A stretch of DNA of 64,000 nucleotides from Zhengitettix transpicula (Eukaryota; Arthropoda; Insecta; Orthoptera; Tetrigidae): the NCBI GenBank assembly GCA_037074705.1, contig CM073590.1, forward strand, positions 185,288,746 through 185,352,745. Direction: 5' to 3'. Within the stretch, counting starts at the first letter, position 1. Every line of letters begins with the position of its first letter. Positions 46,401 to 57,505 of the stretch are shown one piece after another. The translations under genes and the position numbers were made by a program. Below the pieces are notes generated by a model that saw only the letters and a program-made list of their open reading frames with translations, did no database searches and was not told the DNA's origin.

Positions 46401-47992
46401 GTATGCTGTATATGGTAAATTAACGTAATTTTAAATCGATAGATACGAGATTCCGACCTTGGTCGATAGAGCGCCAGGTGAGGTTTACGAGTAGCTCACG
46501 CACTCAAATAAAATAGTTATGTATCTGCTTTAGTTGCTTCTCATGAGAAAGAACAAGCATTTATTATTTTGCGTACATAACAATGCAATTCAAGAGTTCA
46601 TTACGTGAGCAACGTTGAGCAACTTTTTGAGATGTAAGAACTCGTTATTAAGACACGTCGAGCCACGGTTATCAGTGTAGATAATTTCAAAATATCTTAA
46701 ACTTGAGAGGAAAAGTATTGTCAAGTGGGATCTAAAATCAATGTCAATGCGAACAACAAGCAACCTGAGTAAATAGCGGAAAATTTGAATTTAAATAGCT
46801 AAACGTTGTAAAGAATTACTTCCAACTAATAAAAAAGAATAAAGATAAGAGATTGGCTCAAGGACACAGAAATACTATCGCGTTTCACTTTATCTTCAAA
46901 CATCTCACGCTTCGCTCACGAGAACGCCGTGACCGCCAAATTTATGAACGACCTTTTTAAAAACTAAAATAAGAACAAGGAGACGAAAAAAATTAACATG
47001 AAACAAGCGTGACCTTTTGTGACCAACGTGTTAGTGATTAAGTATATGAGACATAATTAGTGAAAAGCTCATGGCAACGTCGTAGAAAGAGAGGAACATT
47101 TCTGAACAGAAAAGAAAATAGGTCCCATGTCCGTGACAGCTTAAAACTAATATTATTATTAATAACGAATGCTGACAATTTTGAATGATAAGTATAACTG
47201 TGACGCTTACTACCAAACTCCTGTTTGATACACGTGATGTACGTGCGACATATATAAATGTAATAACCAGAAAATACAACTAGAATAAAATAAGTTTGGA
47301 TATTTCAATAAGTTAGATAAGCTGATAGTGTTGTATGAACACCGCAAGAATTGTCTGGGAAACAAATTGGCGGAGCATTAAAATACCTACATGAAAATAG
47401 TACTTGCGGTATGAGAAATGGAAGATCGACGTTTGCTCTACTGGAACTTTACGAACTTTCTAGCCAGTTGAACAATTCAACGGTTCAGTTTTCTTTGACA
47501 AAGTAATGTAAGTAGGAAGCACTGTAGGGCCAAGGCATGGATCTGGAAATTAAAATGTAATCCCTGTAAGACAAACGACGACGATTCAGTGTTCGTGTCG
47601 ATATCGTGCGCGCTGGGTTTACAGCTCACGGCGCCGGGGATTTCCAGGAAGAGCAGATTGCTGGTCTTACTCTATATATCATCATACGATTCCCGAAACT
47701 ATTGTTCAAGGACCCGCTAAAGTTACTCTCTCCGCTACATGCCTCTAAATTAACGGAATTATTGCTTAGTCGATGATCCCATATATTTAATCTAATTTGC
47801 GACATTTTGCTCATTGTAAGAATCGCCGATGCCAATACATCACGACACATTAATTATTTTACGCCGAGATATTTTAAGTAACGTACGTAAACGCACATAT
47901 TAGAAAATAGCGTACCCACTTTATTTCAACGCAGCAAAAATATCTTATCACTTTTCAGTCAGACGCTAGCAGCATGAAAATTAATTGCTAGC
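43481..47992. other. Unassigned long-intron sequence
   Basis: Contains the CT microsatellite (44169-44191) and a GC-richer patch at 44480-44620 with no recognised coding content. Nothing else is supported. Confidence 0.45.
44169..44191. repeat. (CT)n microsatellite
   Basis: Twenty-three bases of CT/TC dinucleotide. On the minus strand it is GAGA-like. Confidence 0.95.
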
Positions 47993-48240
47993 TAGATAGA
48001 TTTATTCACTATTAGCCCTCTAATGAGGAAATAGGATTCGTCACAAATGTACAATAGATAAATTATATATAAAGATTCGAGAAACAACTTTGAGCCGTGC
48101 GGGTCTCTTTCCTTTCCTATCTGCATAATTAGCAGGGGTTGCTGAAGATGACACGTTGGTGATGTGCCTGAACAAGGCCTAGATATGTCTGAGAGAGTTG
48201 TTTTAACTCTAGCCCACTCCAAAGAAGGAAAGGTCTGGGA
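47993..48240 (-). mobile_element. Retroelement 3' end with GATA-type tail, copy 1
   Basis: On the minus strand the end reads cctcattagagggctaatag then tgaataaatctatcta. The first 80 bases match 63802-63890 closely (tttattcacYattagccctctaaWgaggaaataggattcgtcacaaatgtac). A tetranucleotide tail at one end suggests a non-LTR element that ends in (TATC)n. The class was not recognised. Confidence 0.55.
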
Positions 48241-48302
48241 TTAGTGTAACATTTCTGCGATGCCACTTCAAATACATTTATACGATTTCAACTAATAATG
48301 TA

Positions 48303-48720
48303 TGTATTGTAATAGCCTTTCCGCTCCCACGCATCATTTAGTAGATGACTGCCGGCACGGGCGTCACTGCATATTCTGGATTAATATAATTATTTTTAAT
48401 CACAACAATCGTCTTATAAAATTTAAATTACGCGATCCAAACCAGGGAGCTGATAAGTGACTTGCCAGGAGTCGTCAGTATTTGAACCGACCTTGAGAAT
48501 CTGTAAATTACGTATCTCAGGATTCCTGGCTTTGATCAATTGTGGCGAATTACTTAACGATGAAAAAACGTTGACATTTAAAATACAATTTATTTTAAAT
48601 AAGGGAATATAAAATTTATGCCCATCAGCTCAGCCACACGGCTCCTCAATCGCAGTGTGTTGCTATTGGATTCACACTCATCCGGTATTTTCTCTACAAC
48701 TTTGGCCCAAATTTACTCAG
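48303..48720. repeat. Family S dispersed repeat, copy 2
   Basis: Starts TGTATTGTAAT like copy 1 and keeps the order gggcgtcactgcat, caatcgtct, cgcgatcca, atctcaggattcctggcttt, gctcctcaatcgc. Sequence to about 49190 may belong to the same element, since it ends with a block (aatgaccggtgtg) resembling the terminal repeat at 21895. Confidence 0.7.
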
Positions 48721-51494
48721 TTGAGACCGAAATATAGGAGGACCGGCGGTGATTGGAATTAAAAGTTTGTGTGATATTTAGGGAAGGGGAGGGCTTACTA
48801 GTTCCCCGATGTCCAGCTTGATGCGAGTGGTTGGACCTGCACCCTAGAGACACGTCCGACTCGGACCTTACTCAACCGCCTACTCTCCTTCTCACAAACC
48901 GAATGTTCTCGAACCGCGTTATTCTTCTGCACTTCACGGTCATTAAAAACTCGGGAGAATGTTGAAATGCCCATATAAAACACGATCCGTAAAGCTGTGC
49001 AAATCTACGGTCACTATTGTTAACTTATTACCCTTTATAGCTTGGGGTCATAGAAAGGATTTAATACTTATTAATAAATGCTTAAATAAGGTCACAGAAT
49101 GGCCTGCTAGGGATTTTTCCGATAATACGCCGAGTCGTCTTTCACCAACACACTCGCATCAATTGAACTAATGACCGGTGTGCCAACATAACACACAATA
49201 ACATTAATTTATACAAGTATAAAGCCACATTGCATTTTCAATTATGACAGTACACAAAATTTACCCAATTTTTTTTCTTATCGGGCAGTCGAAAGATCGT
49301 TGCTAAAAACGAGGTTGTAGTTCACGAATTATTGGTTACGTCACTCTTTCTCGCTTCTTCCGAATAGTTCTGGTTAACACCGGACCATAACCATTTATAA
49401 TATTAGAGAACATCCTCATATTTGGCTCACAGTTCGTGAATGTCTGAGAAAATGAGATATAAATATCTTGAGCTCTCCGAATTCTGTGAAGTAGTTTTAA
49501 TGTTACAAGGCAAGCGAACAACAATAGAACAGAGCTGTGTTAAAACAATTTCTCTTCAAAGAGTAGTGAAAAAGCCACCTGCAATGCGAACGACCGATTT
49601 ACATATCAGGTAGTTTGCATTTGCCTTTGGAAGTATACATACAACTAGAGAAACAAGTTATTTCACTAAAAAGTTTGAAATTAAACATATCTGGCAAGAG
49701 ATGAGAAAGCAGAATATTTGACGAAACCAAGACGAACGAACATGGTGTTTCGAATAACGAATACGGAACAAAGGGTCGAAAAAAGTACAGAGTGAATATT
49801 AAGACGCGATGCAAATGTATTAACAGTTCCAAATTCCCTTCAAATGTTCAGTATTAAGTCAATGCAACAATTACAGTTAATAAAGTAACAACTGCGACAG
49901 AAGTATCTGCAACTGCGGCTATTACTAATGTTGGCTTCTTATTGCATACAGCAGAATATCTGAACGATCCAAGTTCCTCCGTGAACTGTGTATTCAATGA
50001 CTTATAACACCCAGGCAGAAAAAAAAGTATGGTAAATTTTGTGTGGAAATCACTAAGGCGGTTTTTAGAATCGTAAATGTTTCTCAATTTTTCTTCAACT
50101 TCAAAATTAAGCTTTGATGAATCGATTTTCAAAGTGAAAGTTGATAAGCATATCGAAATAATGAACGAAATGTTTTTGGATGGTGAAGATAGACGGGTTG
50201 TGTCGAGTTCAGTTAAAGGTCAAGCTCATCATCACGACATGAATAATTATCCTGATACGAATGATCCAGATTGCCAAGTTGTCGTTTCAAATACATCTTA
50301 ACAATTCTTGGCATATTCTTGCAAATCTTAAGGTAATGAGGAGCACATCCAAGTTTGTATGCTTTTTGTTCACAATTCATTCCACTGAAGTACATGATTT
50401 ACCCTTGGATGCTTCAGACTAGAAGAGTGTAAATATTGTATTTTGAGGAAGAGGATTTACGGTGCAATAGTTTGAGCCAGATTCTTGGAAACGTAATTGT
50501 TATCAAGGTCAAGAACCTATTTTGATCGCGCACATGCTGAAGCCGAGCTGCTGCTGCTGTCAAGGTTGTCGGCATCGGGACCTGCGCTGCTTTTTGGACG
50601 GGGAAACGAGTTTTTATGGGCAGGTGGCGCCATGCAAAAATTTCCTAGACGCGAACGCCAATTTACGGAGGACAGGTATGTTGAAAAGTGCTGCAGCCGA
50701 AGATAACTCCTACAAAACGAAACGTAACTTTTAACGTATAATAATTATTGAGGTTTCGTCCAAATATGAAATCACTGGGAATATCTTCAACCAAGATTCC
50801 ACAGTGGCATGTGAATCATACGAGCTTCGAATTTATTGTAGAATGGCGGGAAAAATATTTATATATTATGTATTATTATATCCCAACTCTCCCAGAGTGA
50901 TCTTCCTTAACATCACAATCGATAATTTCTCGACAGCCTTTTTTGATAACTCTTTTATTAACTCAGATACACCTATATCTATCACGATATAAACAAACCA
51001 CCAAGGCAAGCAAATTTATTATTCTCGAAGAGACTTTACCGCTTATGCTGCTATAAAGTTTCCTTTTTTAAACTGATGGGCGTTCCTTCGATGCACCAGT
51101 TATAAAGTTTAATAATTTTTCTAGTGAAAGATAGGATTAACGGAGATGTTTCTGAATGTGCAATATGCGACCACACTCTGTAATTACAAGACAGTGCACA
51201 GTGTTCGTATAGTTAAAGCCTAGACAGGGCATCATTAAACTACCGTAACTTTGCGTGCAAGAACAGAAGCGTTCTCAGAAGACAATCACGTTGCCGATGT
51301 GTACGTCTAATTGCAGGTGATACTCAGAACTAACAGGAGTTTCACCTATCTGGCGTAGGAATATGTACACCACGCACGACCAGGTTCAGTGTGTAACGGA
51401 GATTATAGTAGGAAACATTGGTTTATACTTTTCTTTTTTGAGTAATAGGTTTTGTGAGGGTCATACGTGTGGTGACGGCTCTCTTTTATTTTTT
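48721..51494. other. Unassigned long-intron sequence
   Basis: A GC-richer patch at 50520-50680 holds two overlapping plus-strand ORFs (50497-50706 and 50522-50734), one Cys-rich (CCCCQGCRHRDLRCFLDGE), ending near a possible donor GGACAG|gtatgt. There is not enough to call an exon. Confidence 0.4.
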
Positions 51495-51890
51495 TAAAGT
51501 ATCAGGCTACATGAGGGTAATCCACATGGTGGCAACTCCCCTTTAATAGCATAGGAAGGAATTTGAAAGGGGAGATGCGGAAGGGTAGAGGAAGGTAGCA
51601 AGGGTTAACTAGGGCCCGCGGGCTATAGTTTAAGTCATTCGTCTAAAAGTGATGCAGGACAATCCCTAGAAAACTTGCATCAGGTCCCTTCCGATAGCGG
51701 GAGAGGAGGTTTGCCGTGGGGACGCAGGCATTCCCTTCTCCGTGCCTCGACCAGTTTATGAGGCAGTTGGCCGACTGTTCCAATGGGAACAGTAAACTCT
51801 AATCGTATGCCCAGGGACTACGATCCCGGAACATACACCTCTCAAATCAGGCCGAGGTGCCTCGGCTTGTGGGAGCGTCTCCCTTTTAAT
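51495..51890 (-). repeat. Family R dispersed repeat, copy C
   Basis: Minus orientation, from ggctacatgagggtaatcca to gccgaggtgcctcggcttgt, sharing the block order of copy A but with an internal deletion around the ctcccgccatcgg block. Confidence 0.85.
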
Positions 51891-53599
51891 AGCATGGGGA
51901 GGGATGCCGATTTCAACTGTGTTATTTATCAATATCCGTTTTGCAAACCACAAAGTGGACTACTCACGATAGCAGGAGGTTATTTTTATGCGCTACAGTG
52001 CGCCCTCCAATCATGAACATTCCCTATGAAGTCACAAATGACACGCGATACGGCCATCTGAGCTGAACGTCAAGGTTAAATAAAGTAGGTACACATTTTT
52101 TTATGACCAAATTTGTATAACCACCATGGTAACCAGGTGATAAATGTAAAGTATATTGATTATGGTCCCGTATATTCATTTTAATATCACCGGACAATCG
52201 AAATAACACTTCCGGGAACTAAACGATTAAAAATCGAAACGGAAGACTTAGTCTGCTCTTGTATATTTCCTGTTATTAGAAAATCAATGTCTACCGAATG
52301 ACGTCAGTATTTCTGTGTGTATAACGTTAGTCGCGAATGCTTGGGTACTTTCCGACATTATAGTCAGTATGAAAAAAAACCTGCTTTGAGAAGTCGAAAA
52401 GCTTGTGGGGAACGTGTACAGTATATGATACAGAGACAATTTTACTGTCGGCTTGATAGGTCATTACGCCCCACAGGCTTTAGAAACTTCAAGCAATGAC
52501 TTTCCATTTGCATGAACAACGAAGTTCAGGAACGAGTGTATATTCATTACGTTGGCCTCTATTCTGTAATAATAACATCTTACCAACAATTATAAGAACA
52601 TTATTATTTCTTATAAAGAAGATCATTTAATCAGTTTTAATTGAACCATCATTAGTACGAAATTCATTATTGTAGATGTAAAATATCTGGCAGAATTAAG
52701 CATTAACAAAAAACATTAAATGTTTAATGAATGTATACTTTCCCGATGGAAATTGTTAATAAATTTTTCGCGGTTGAGCACCAGGTTCAGGTTTTTATCT
52801 AAACTTGACGTTTCTGAGCGCCCAAACTTTATTATTAAATGTATAATTTCACACGGTAAAATTTTAATATATTTAAATATAATTAAATTAATTTAGAAAC
52901 GTATTGATTTCTGAGAGCACCTTCGAACGGCAAGACAGAATAACTTGAAACAAATTACTGGTACCAAATAATCTCATGCGACGCTGAACGAAGTGGAAGG
53001 AATTATTGGATAGAAGAAGCTAAATTAAAGAAACTAAATATGAAAACGATATCACAAGAGGGCTGACTGTACGTCTGAACAGGGAACTGGTTAAGTTATG
53101 GACTGTCGCGGTGAAGATAAATAAGCTGGGAACTATGGTGAAAGAGAATGTTACTCAATAGGGTGATAGAAGTATGAAAGCAGAAACGAAGTCCACGCTA
53201 ACAAGTAATATGTAGCAGTATATATGATAAAGCATGTATGAGTATTACGTGATATGAGAGGGCACATCACTATTGTTCGTCCGGAGTTCATCGCTCCATC
53301 GGAAGAATCCAGCTTAACGATCTCAATGGTTTTAGCGTTCGTGAGTTATACAAAACAAACGATTTCCGATTATACTTATAAATTTTATAATTGTCCAACA
53401 ATTAATTACCGTATAATTAATGTACCTCGTTGAGAAATTTTATTATCGTAATTAAAAGGAACTTACAATTCAGTAGCATCAATTTGCTTTAATTCAATAG
53501 AATAAACTAAATTCAATGTTTTAAAATTATATAATAGTGCTATTTTTGTAAAAAATTGCATATAGAAAAAAAATAAACTGCAATTTTATTATAAGAGTA
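51891..53599. other. Unassigned long-intron sequence
   Basis: AT-rich, and no element or gene was recognised. Confidence 0.45.
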
Positions 53600-54240
53600 A
53601 ATACAGTGCGTCTCAAAACGATCCAACTATTTCAGTTGAAAAATAAAAATAAACCTGATTGTAATTGATTCATCGGTATCAATAGAATAATACAAGAAAA
53701 TTTTATTTTTTAAATTATCATTGTTCAAATGACTTACTTTGTTGGCGGCACTCCTCAAACATTTCGCGAAAATTATCGAAGACTTTTTTAAGAATTTGTG
53801 AAGGAATAACTCTGATATTTTCTTCAGTACTACTTATAAAATCTACCAAATTTAGACGATTGTTATCGTAGACGATGCTCTTAAGATAACCCCGCAAGAA
53901 AAATCGCCTCGAAGTTCTGATTTAACCCCACCAGATTTTATCTTGTGGGGTTATCTCAAGAGCATCGTCTACGATAAGAATCCTTGTAATTTAACAGATT
54001 TACAAAGGAATATTTAAGAAAAGGTCAGATTGGTTCCTCGACAACTTCTTAGAAAAGTTACGATAATATTCGTTAAAGGTTTAAAGAGTCCTATCGACGA
54101 ATTGGCTGTCTTTAAACAAATTTATTTTTAAAAAGAAATATTTATTTTATTATCTTTGTATTGGAACGAACATATAATTATTACAATCAGGTTTATTCAA
54201 GTGGAATAGTTGCATTTATATTGTCACATTTCTCAATTCC
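53600..54240. mobile_element. Symmetric element of two inverted transposase C-termini
   Basis: The outer ends are inverted copies (caactatttcagttg...aataaacctgattgtaat at 53623-53665, and its complement at about 54185-54222). The left half encodes, on the minus strand, GYLKSIVYDNNRLNLVDF, then ENIRVIPSQILKKVFDNFRE. The right half encodes, on the plus strand, RSSDLTPPDFILWGYLKSIV, then DLQRNI and VPRQLLRKVTIIFVKGLKS. SPDLTPxDFxLWGYLKxxVY is the last catalytic-domain block of Tc1/mariner-type (IS630-like) transposases. The two halves face each other. A 32-bp stem (53862-53893 with 53945-53976) joins them. Confidence 0.8.
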
Positions 54241-56399
54241 TGGGAAAAAATACTTTCATATTAACTATTACAAAATATTTACAATTTGAGTGTGTGTGTG
54301 TTAAATGATAGTAACACAAGCCATGACATGTACAAAAATTATTAGGTTAAAATTGAATACGTGGTTTTGTTTCGTCGCAAAGCTTTACTCCAAGATACAC
54401 GAAGTGAGTATATTACGGGCGTCAACGATTTGTTTTTAATTAAAAATATGAGAAGAATTAGGGGTTAAAATATATGTTGTTGCTTCGTTTATTTCAATGA
54501 ACCAGTTTCTGGAATATAATGGCACTATATATATTGGAACGTCATAAAAGCTCACAGCAATGTATTGAATTCCGGAGCGCACAGTTGCCATTTAAAACAA
54601 TGATGGGATGTAGAGCACACCGTCCGTCCAAAGGTCGCGATTTGGAGAGCGTTCCTGGAAATAAAGCACGTGGCCGATGTAAACAGTGGCGCTGTGGCAA
54701 CAGCGCGGGGCAGAGTGCCAACACGGCGATCCTCCCACGGCGAAAACCCAAGGACGACCGCTATTACTCCGACACTACAATACTCAGACAACTTATCGGA
54801 AAAGTAATTTTCACGTAAGCTGCGACAGCTTTTAACGTTCCCACGGGTCGCCTCCGAGGACAAATATTGGTGTTGACGAATGAGGTAAACTAGACCGCTC
54901 CGCGTGATAAGGGAACTATCGACCAAACGCCGTGCGACGTGTTTCCTTTCCTTCACTACCAGACTCCACTGTGCACTTGTCGGAAACATTTGTACACAAA
55001 GGATGAGTTATAGGAATTACAAACTGATAATCATAGAAGATGACGATTCGATACTGGAGATTACCGTCGTCTTCGAGTGAAATACTGTGCATTGGAGCAG
55101 AAAACCTCTGGAATTTGTGTGCTCCAGCACAAATTGTCACTCAAATGTACGACAATGACCCTTAGGCGAACGGGATCTTCACTGGATGACAGAAATTTCT
55201 CAAGATCTGTAAATCTTCAATGAAGGCCCGTATCCAACCGACGCTGAGGTGTATTCCTCGGACAAAGAAACGATTCTGCTTCACGGCAATGGAACACAAC
55301 GCTCGGACCGGATTTCTAGGGCAAGTTTCGGCTTCAATCGTTTCGGATAGGCGATGATAACGCGCGTTTGTGTATAAACTGTGTCAAAGCTGTTGCGTTT
55401 CCGAAGTAAATAACGCGGCGTTATCTCGCGTGGCTGCGGAATTACGGGATCTAGAACAACCTCTCTCGACATCCCAAAGTTTAAAATAATCTGAAGTGTG
55501 TCGCCGTACGCGGATTTGTGCAACGTTCTATTGTGATTCATTGTGGACTATTTCCAGGGAGCCACGCACAGAAATAGCGAAGCGGATAGTTGATCCGATT
55601 TTCGGGCGCCTTCACCGACGCGTGCGAAAGACTCGTCGATTCGCCGCTTGTGAACAGTATCGGCACACGGCCTGCTCGTACCTCAACAGCTCAACAGTCA
55701 TATCCCCCCCTTATGCCGAAATTACACGAACTGAGCCAGCTAAAGATGAAGTCAACTTTCCTAAACAAATAATTGCTAATCAGGTCACTCTCCACATTTC
55801 CCCTTCTACGAATCATTATCGTATAGAAAACAAATGAATCTCGTTCCAGATACTGCTGTCAACAAAACAAACGACCACGATAATCGTCACAAAATCCAGA
55901 CAAGACTATTCACGACACTGGTCTGATTCAATTATATCAATTACATTTTTAGTCTATTTGTTCATTTACGTATTTTGGACGAAGAAAAGCTTATTCTAAC
56001 TTTTACGACGTTACTTCGCTGATAGCGATTTTATTTTTCCGTGCATTATATTTTCGGATTCTGTTTTGAACTTCGGACGTAGCGGGCGCCGTGTAAACAC
56101 AATGTTAGTCGCATCTTCAAACGAAAGTTGAATCCAAAATTAATACGAGAACTCCAGACGTCAAATAGATTACGAAATCTGGGATAAAAAATGAGAAAAG
56201 TTACCAATTATTCAAAAAACAATGAAGAGAAAGTTTATTCGCTATTAATAACGTGTTCAATTACTGATACCGCCTGGTTAAAGCCTGGCTCATGCACATG
56301 ATTTACAGTTTACAAAAGATGAAATTTGAAATTTAATAACAGAATATTTGTTTGAATAAAATCCCAGCTCTAAGAGCTATGAAACTGAATTATCGGATT
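54241..56399. other. Unassigned, GC-richer than its surroundings
   Basis: 54560-55720 is richer in G+C and CpG than most of the window, with overlapping ORFs on both strands (longest 145 codons at 54552-54989, minus) and no recognised motif. It may be an old element interior or an unrecognised regulatory island. Confidence 0.4.
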
Positions 56400-56409
56400 A
56401 GGATAGAAA

Positions 56410-56490
56410 AATATCGACCGCACCGGGAATCGAACCCAGGGCCACGGTTAGTACGCGGCGCTCGAACCAATGCGCTATCCTGGTCGATTG
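56410..56490 (-). mobile_element. tRNA-derived SINE head
   Basis: The minus strand reads ATCGACC...GGTCGAT (7-bp acceptor-like stem), an A-box-like TAGCGCATTGG, and a perfect B box GGTTCGATTCC in a 5-bp T stem with a 7-base loop. The anticodon loop lacks U33, and the sequence runs straight into a tail (atatttttctatcctaatcc) shared with copies at 185-300 and 440-535. It is therefore a SINE rather than a working tRNA gene. Confidence 0.75.
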
Positions 56491-56499
56491 GTGCGAGCT

Positions 56500-57104
56500 T
56501 TTTCTATCTGTTGTATAGACCTGATCACGGACTCCCGACAATTTACTGAATCACATTCTTCTGGGCCTAATTCAATGAAGAATGGATATAGTGTGTAAAT
56601 TGATTATGTACAATTCTTTAATTCAATAACAGAAGAAAGATTTCAATCAAATTTAACCTCTAAGGCCTATGAAACTTCAGTTTAGTTTAGACCTGAAAGC
56701 ACCCTTGTTGCTGAATATGAAATATTAAATTCAACATTTTATAAGCATTAAAATATCCGTTTTTGAAGACATTTTAACGTCGTGAACTCCTTTAAATTTA
56801 CGAATATTGATCACAGCATAAAGCGTTAACTGATAAATTAAAAAAATATAGCTTTAAAATAACTAAGGATACACCGAATTCTCTACATATTACGAATATG
56901 CAAAAGACATAACAAAGAATTTCTGTAAAGCCAATAATAAGACTAACCACTTTCATAAAGCATTCCGCAATAGCTATCGATATAAAAGCGACCTATCAAT
57001 TTAAAGTCGCCAATGTGGGCTAAAAAAAAGCAAATTTAGGGGTAATTATAATTTTTCTCACTCCAGATTTTGTACAATGAGCCCATAACTATTGCACTAT
57101 TAGA
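56500..57104. other. Unassigned intronic sequence
   Basis: AT-rich sequence between the SINE and R copy D. No feature is seen. Confidence 0.5.
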
Positions 57105-57505
57105 ATATGTTCCGGGGTCGCAGACTTTGGGCATACGGTAAGAGTTGTCCGCTATTTCTATTGGAATAGTGGAAAGTGGGCCATCTGCCACCTAAACTGG
57201 TTAAGGCACGGCAAGCGGAAAGCTGCGACACCATAGCAAACCCCTCTCCCGCCATCGGAAGGGCGCGGGTCAAGTACCCAATGCCCGACCTACCTGATGC
57301 AGGTTTTTCTAGGGTTTTCCCTGCATCACTTTTAGGCGAATTTTTGGGTAGGATCCTTAAACCATAGCCCGGGCGCCCTAGTTAACCCTTGGCAACCTTG
57401 CACTACCTTTCCGCATCCCCCCTTTCACTCCTTTTCCTATGCTATAAGACGGGAGTTGCCACTATGTGGATTACCCTATACATAGCCTGTCTACACCTGC
57501 AAAAA
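57105..57505 (+). repeat. Family R dispersed repeat, copy D
   Basis: Plus orientation, from atgttccggggtcgcagac to ggggagttgccactatgtgg-like text (gggagttgccactatgtgga) and an A/T run. It lacks the first about 140 bases of copy A. Confidence 0.85.

Noticed and set aside
53730..54140. Intact transposase gene
   Set aside because: Only C-terminal segments exist, in two opposite orientations, with stops. The N-terminal and first catalytic Asp regions are missing.
54552..54989. 145-codon minus-strand ORF as a host gene
   Set aside because: It overlaps open frames on the other strand, has no recognised motif, and looks like a by-product of high GC content.
56410..56490. Functional tRNA gene
   Set aside because: The acceptor and T arms pair well and the B box is perfect, but the anticodon loop has no U33 and the D arm is poor. 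The tail is shared with other SINE copies.
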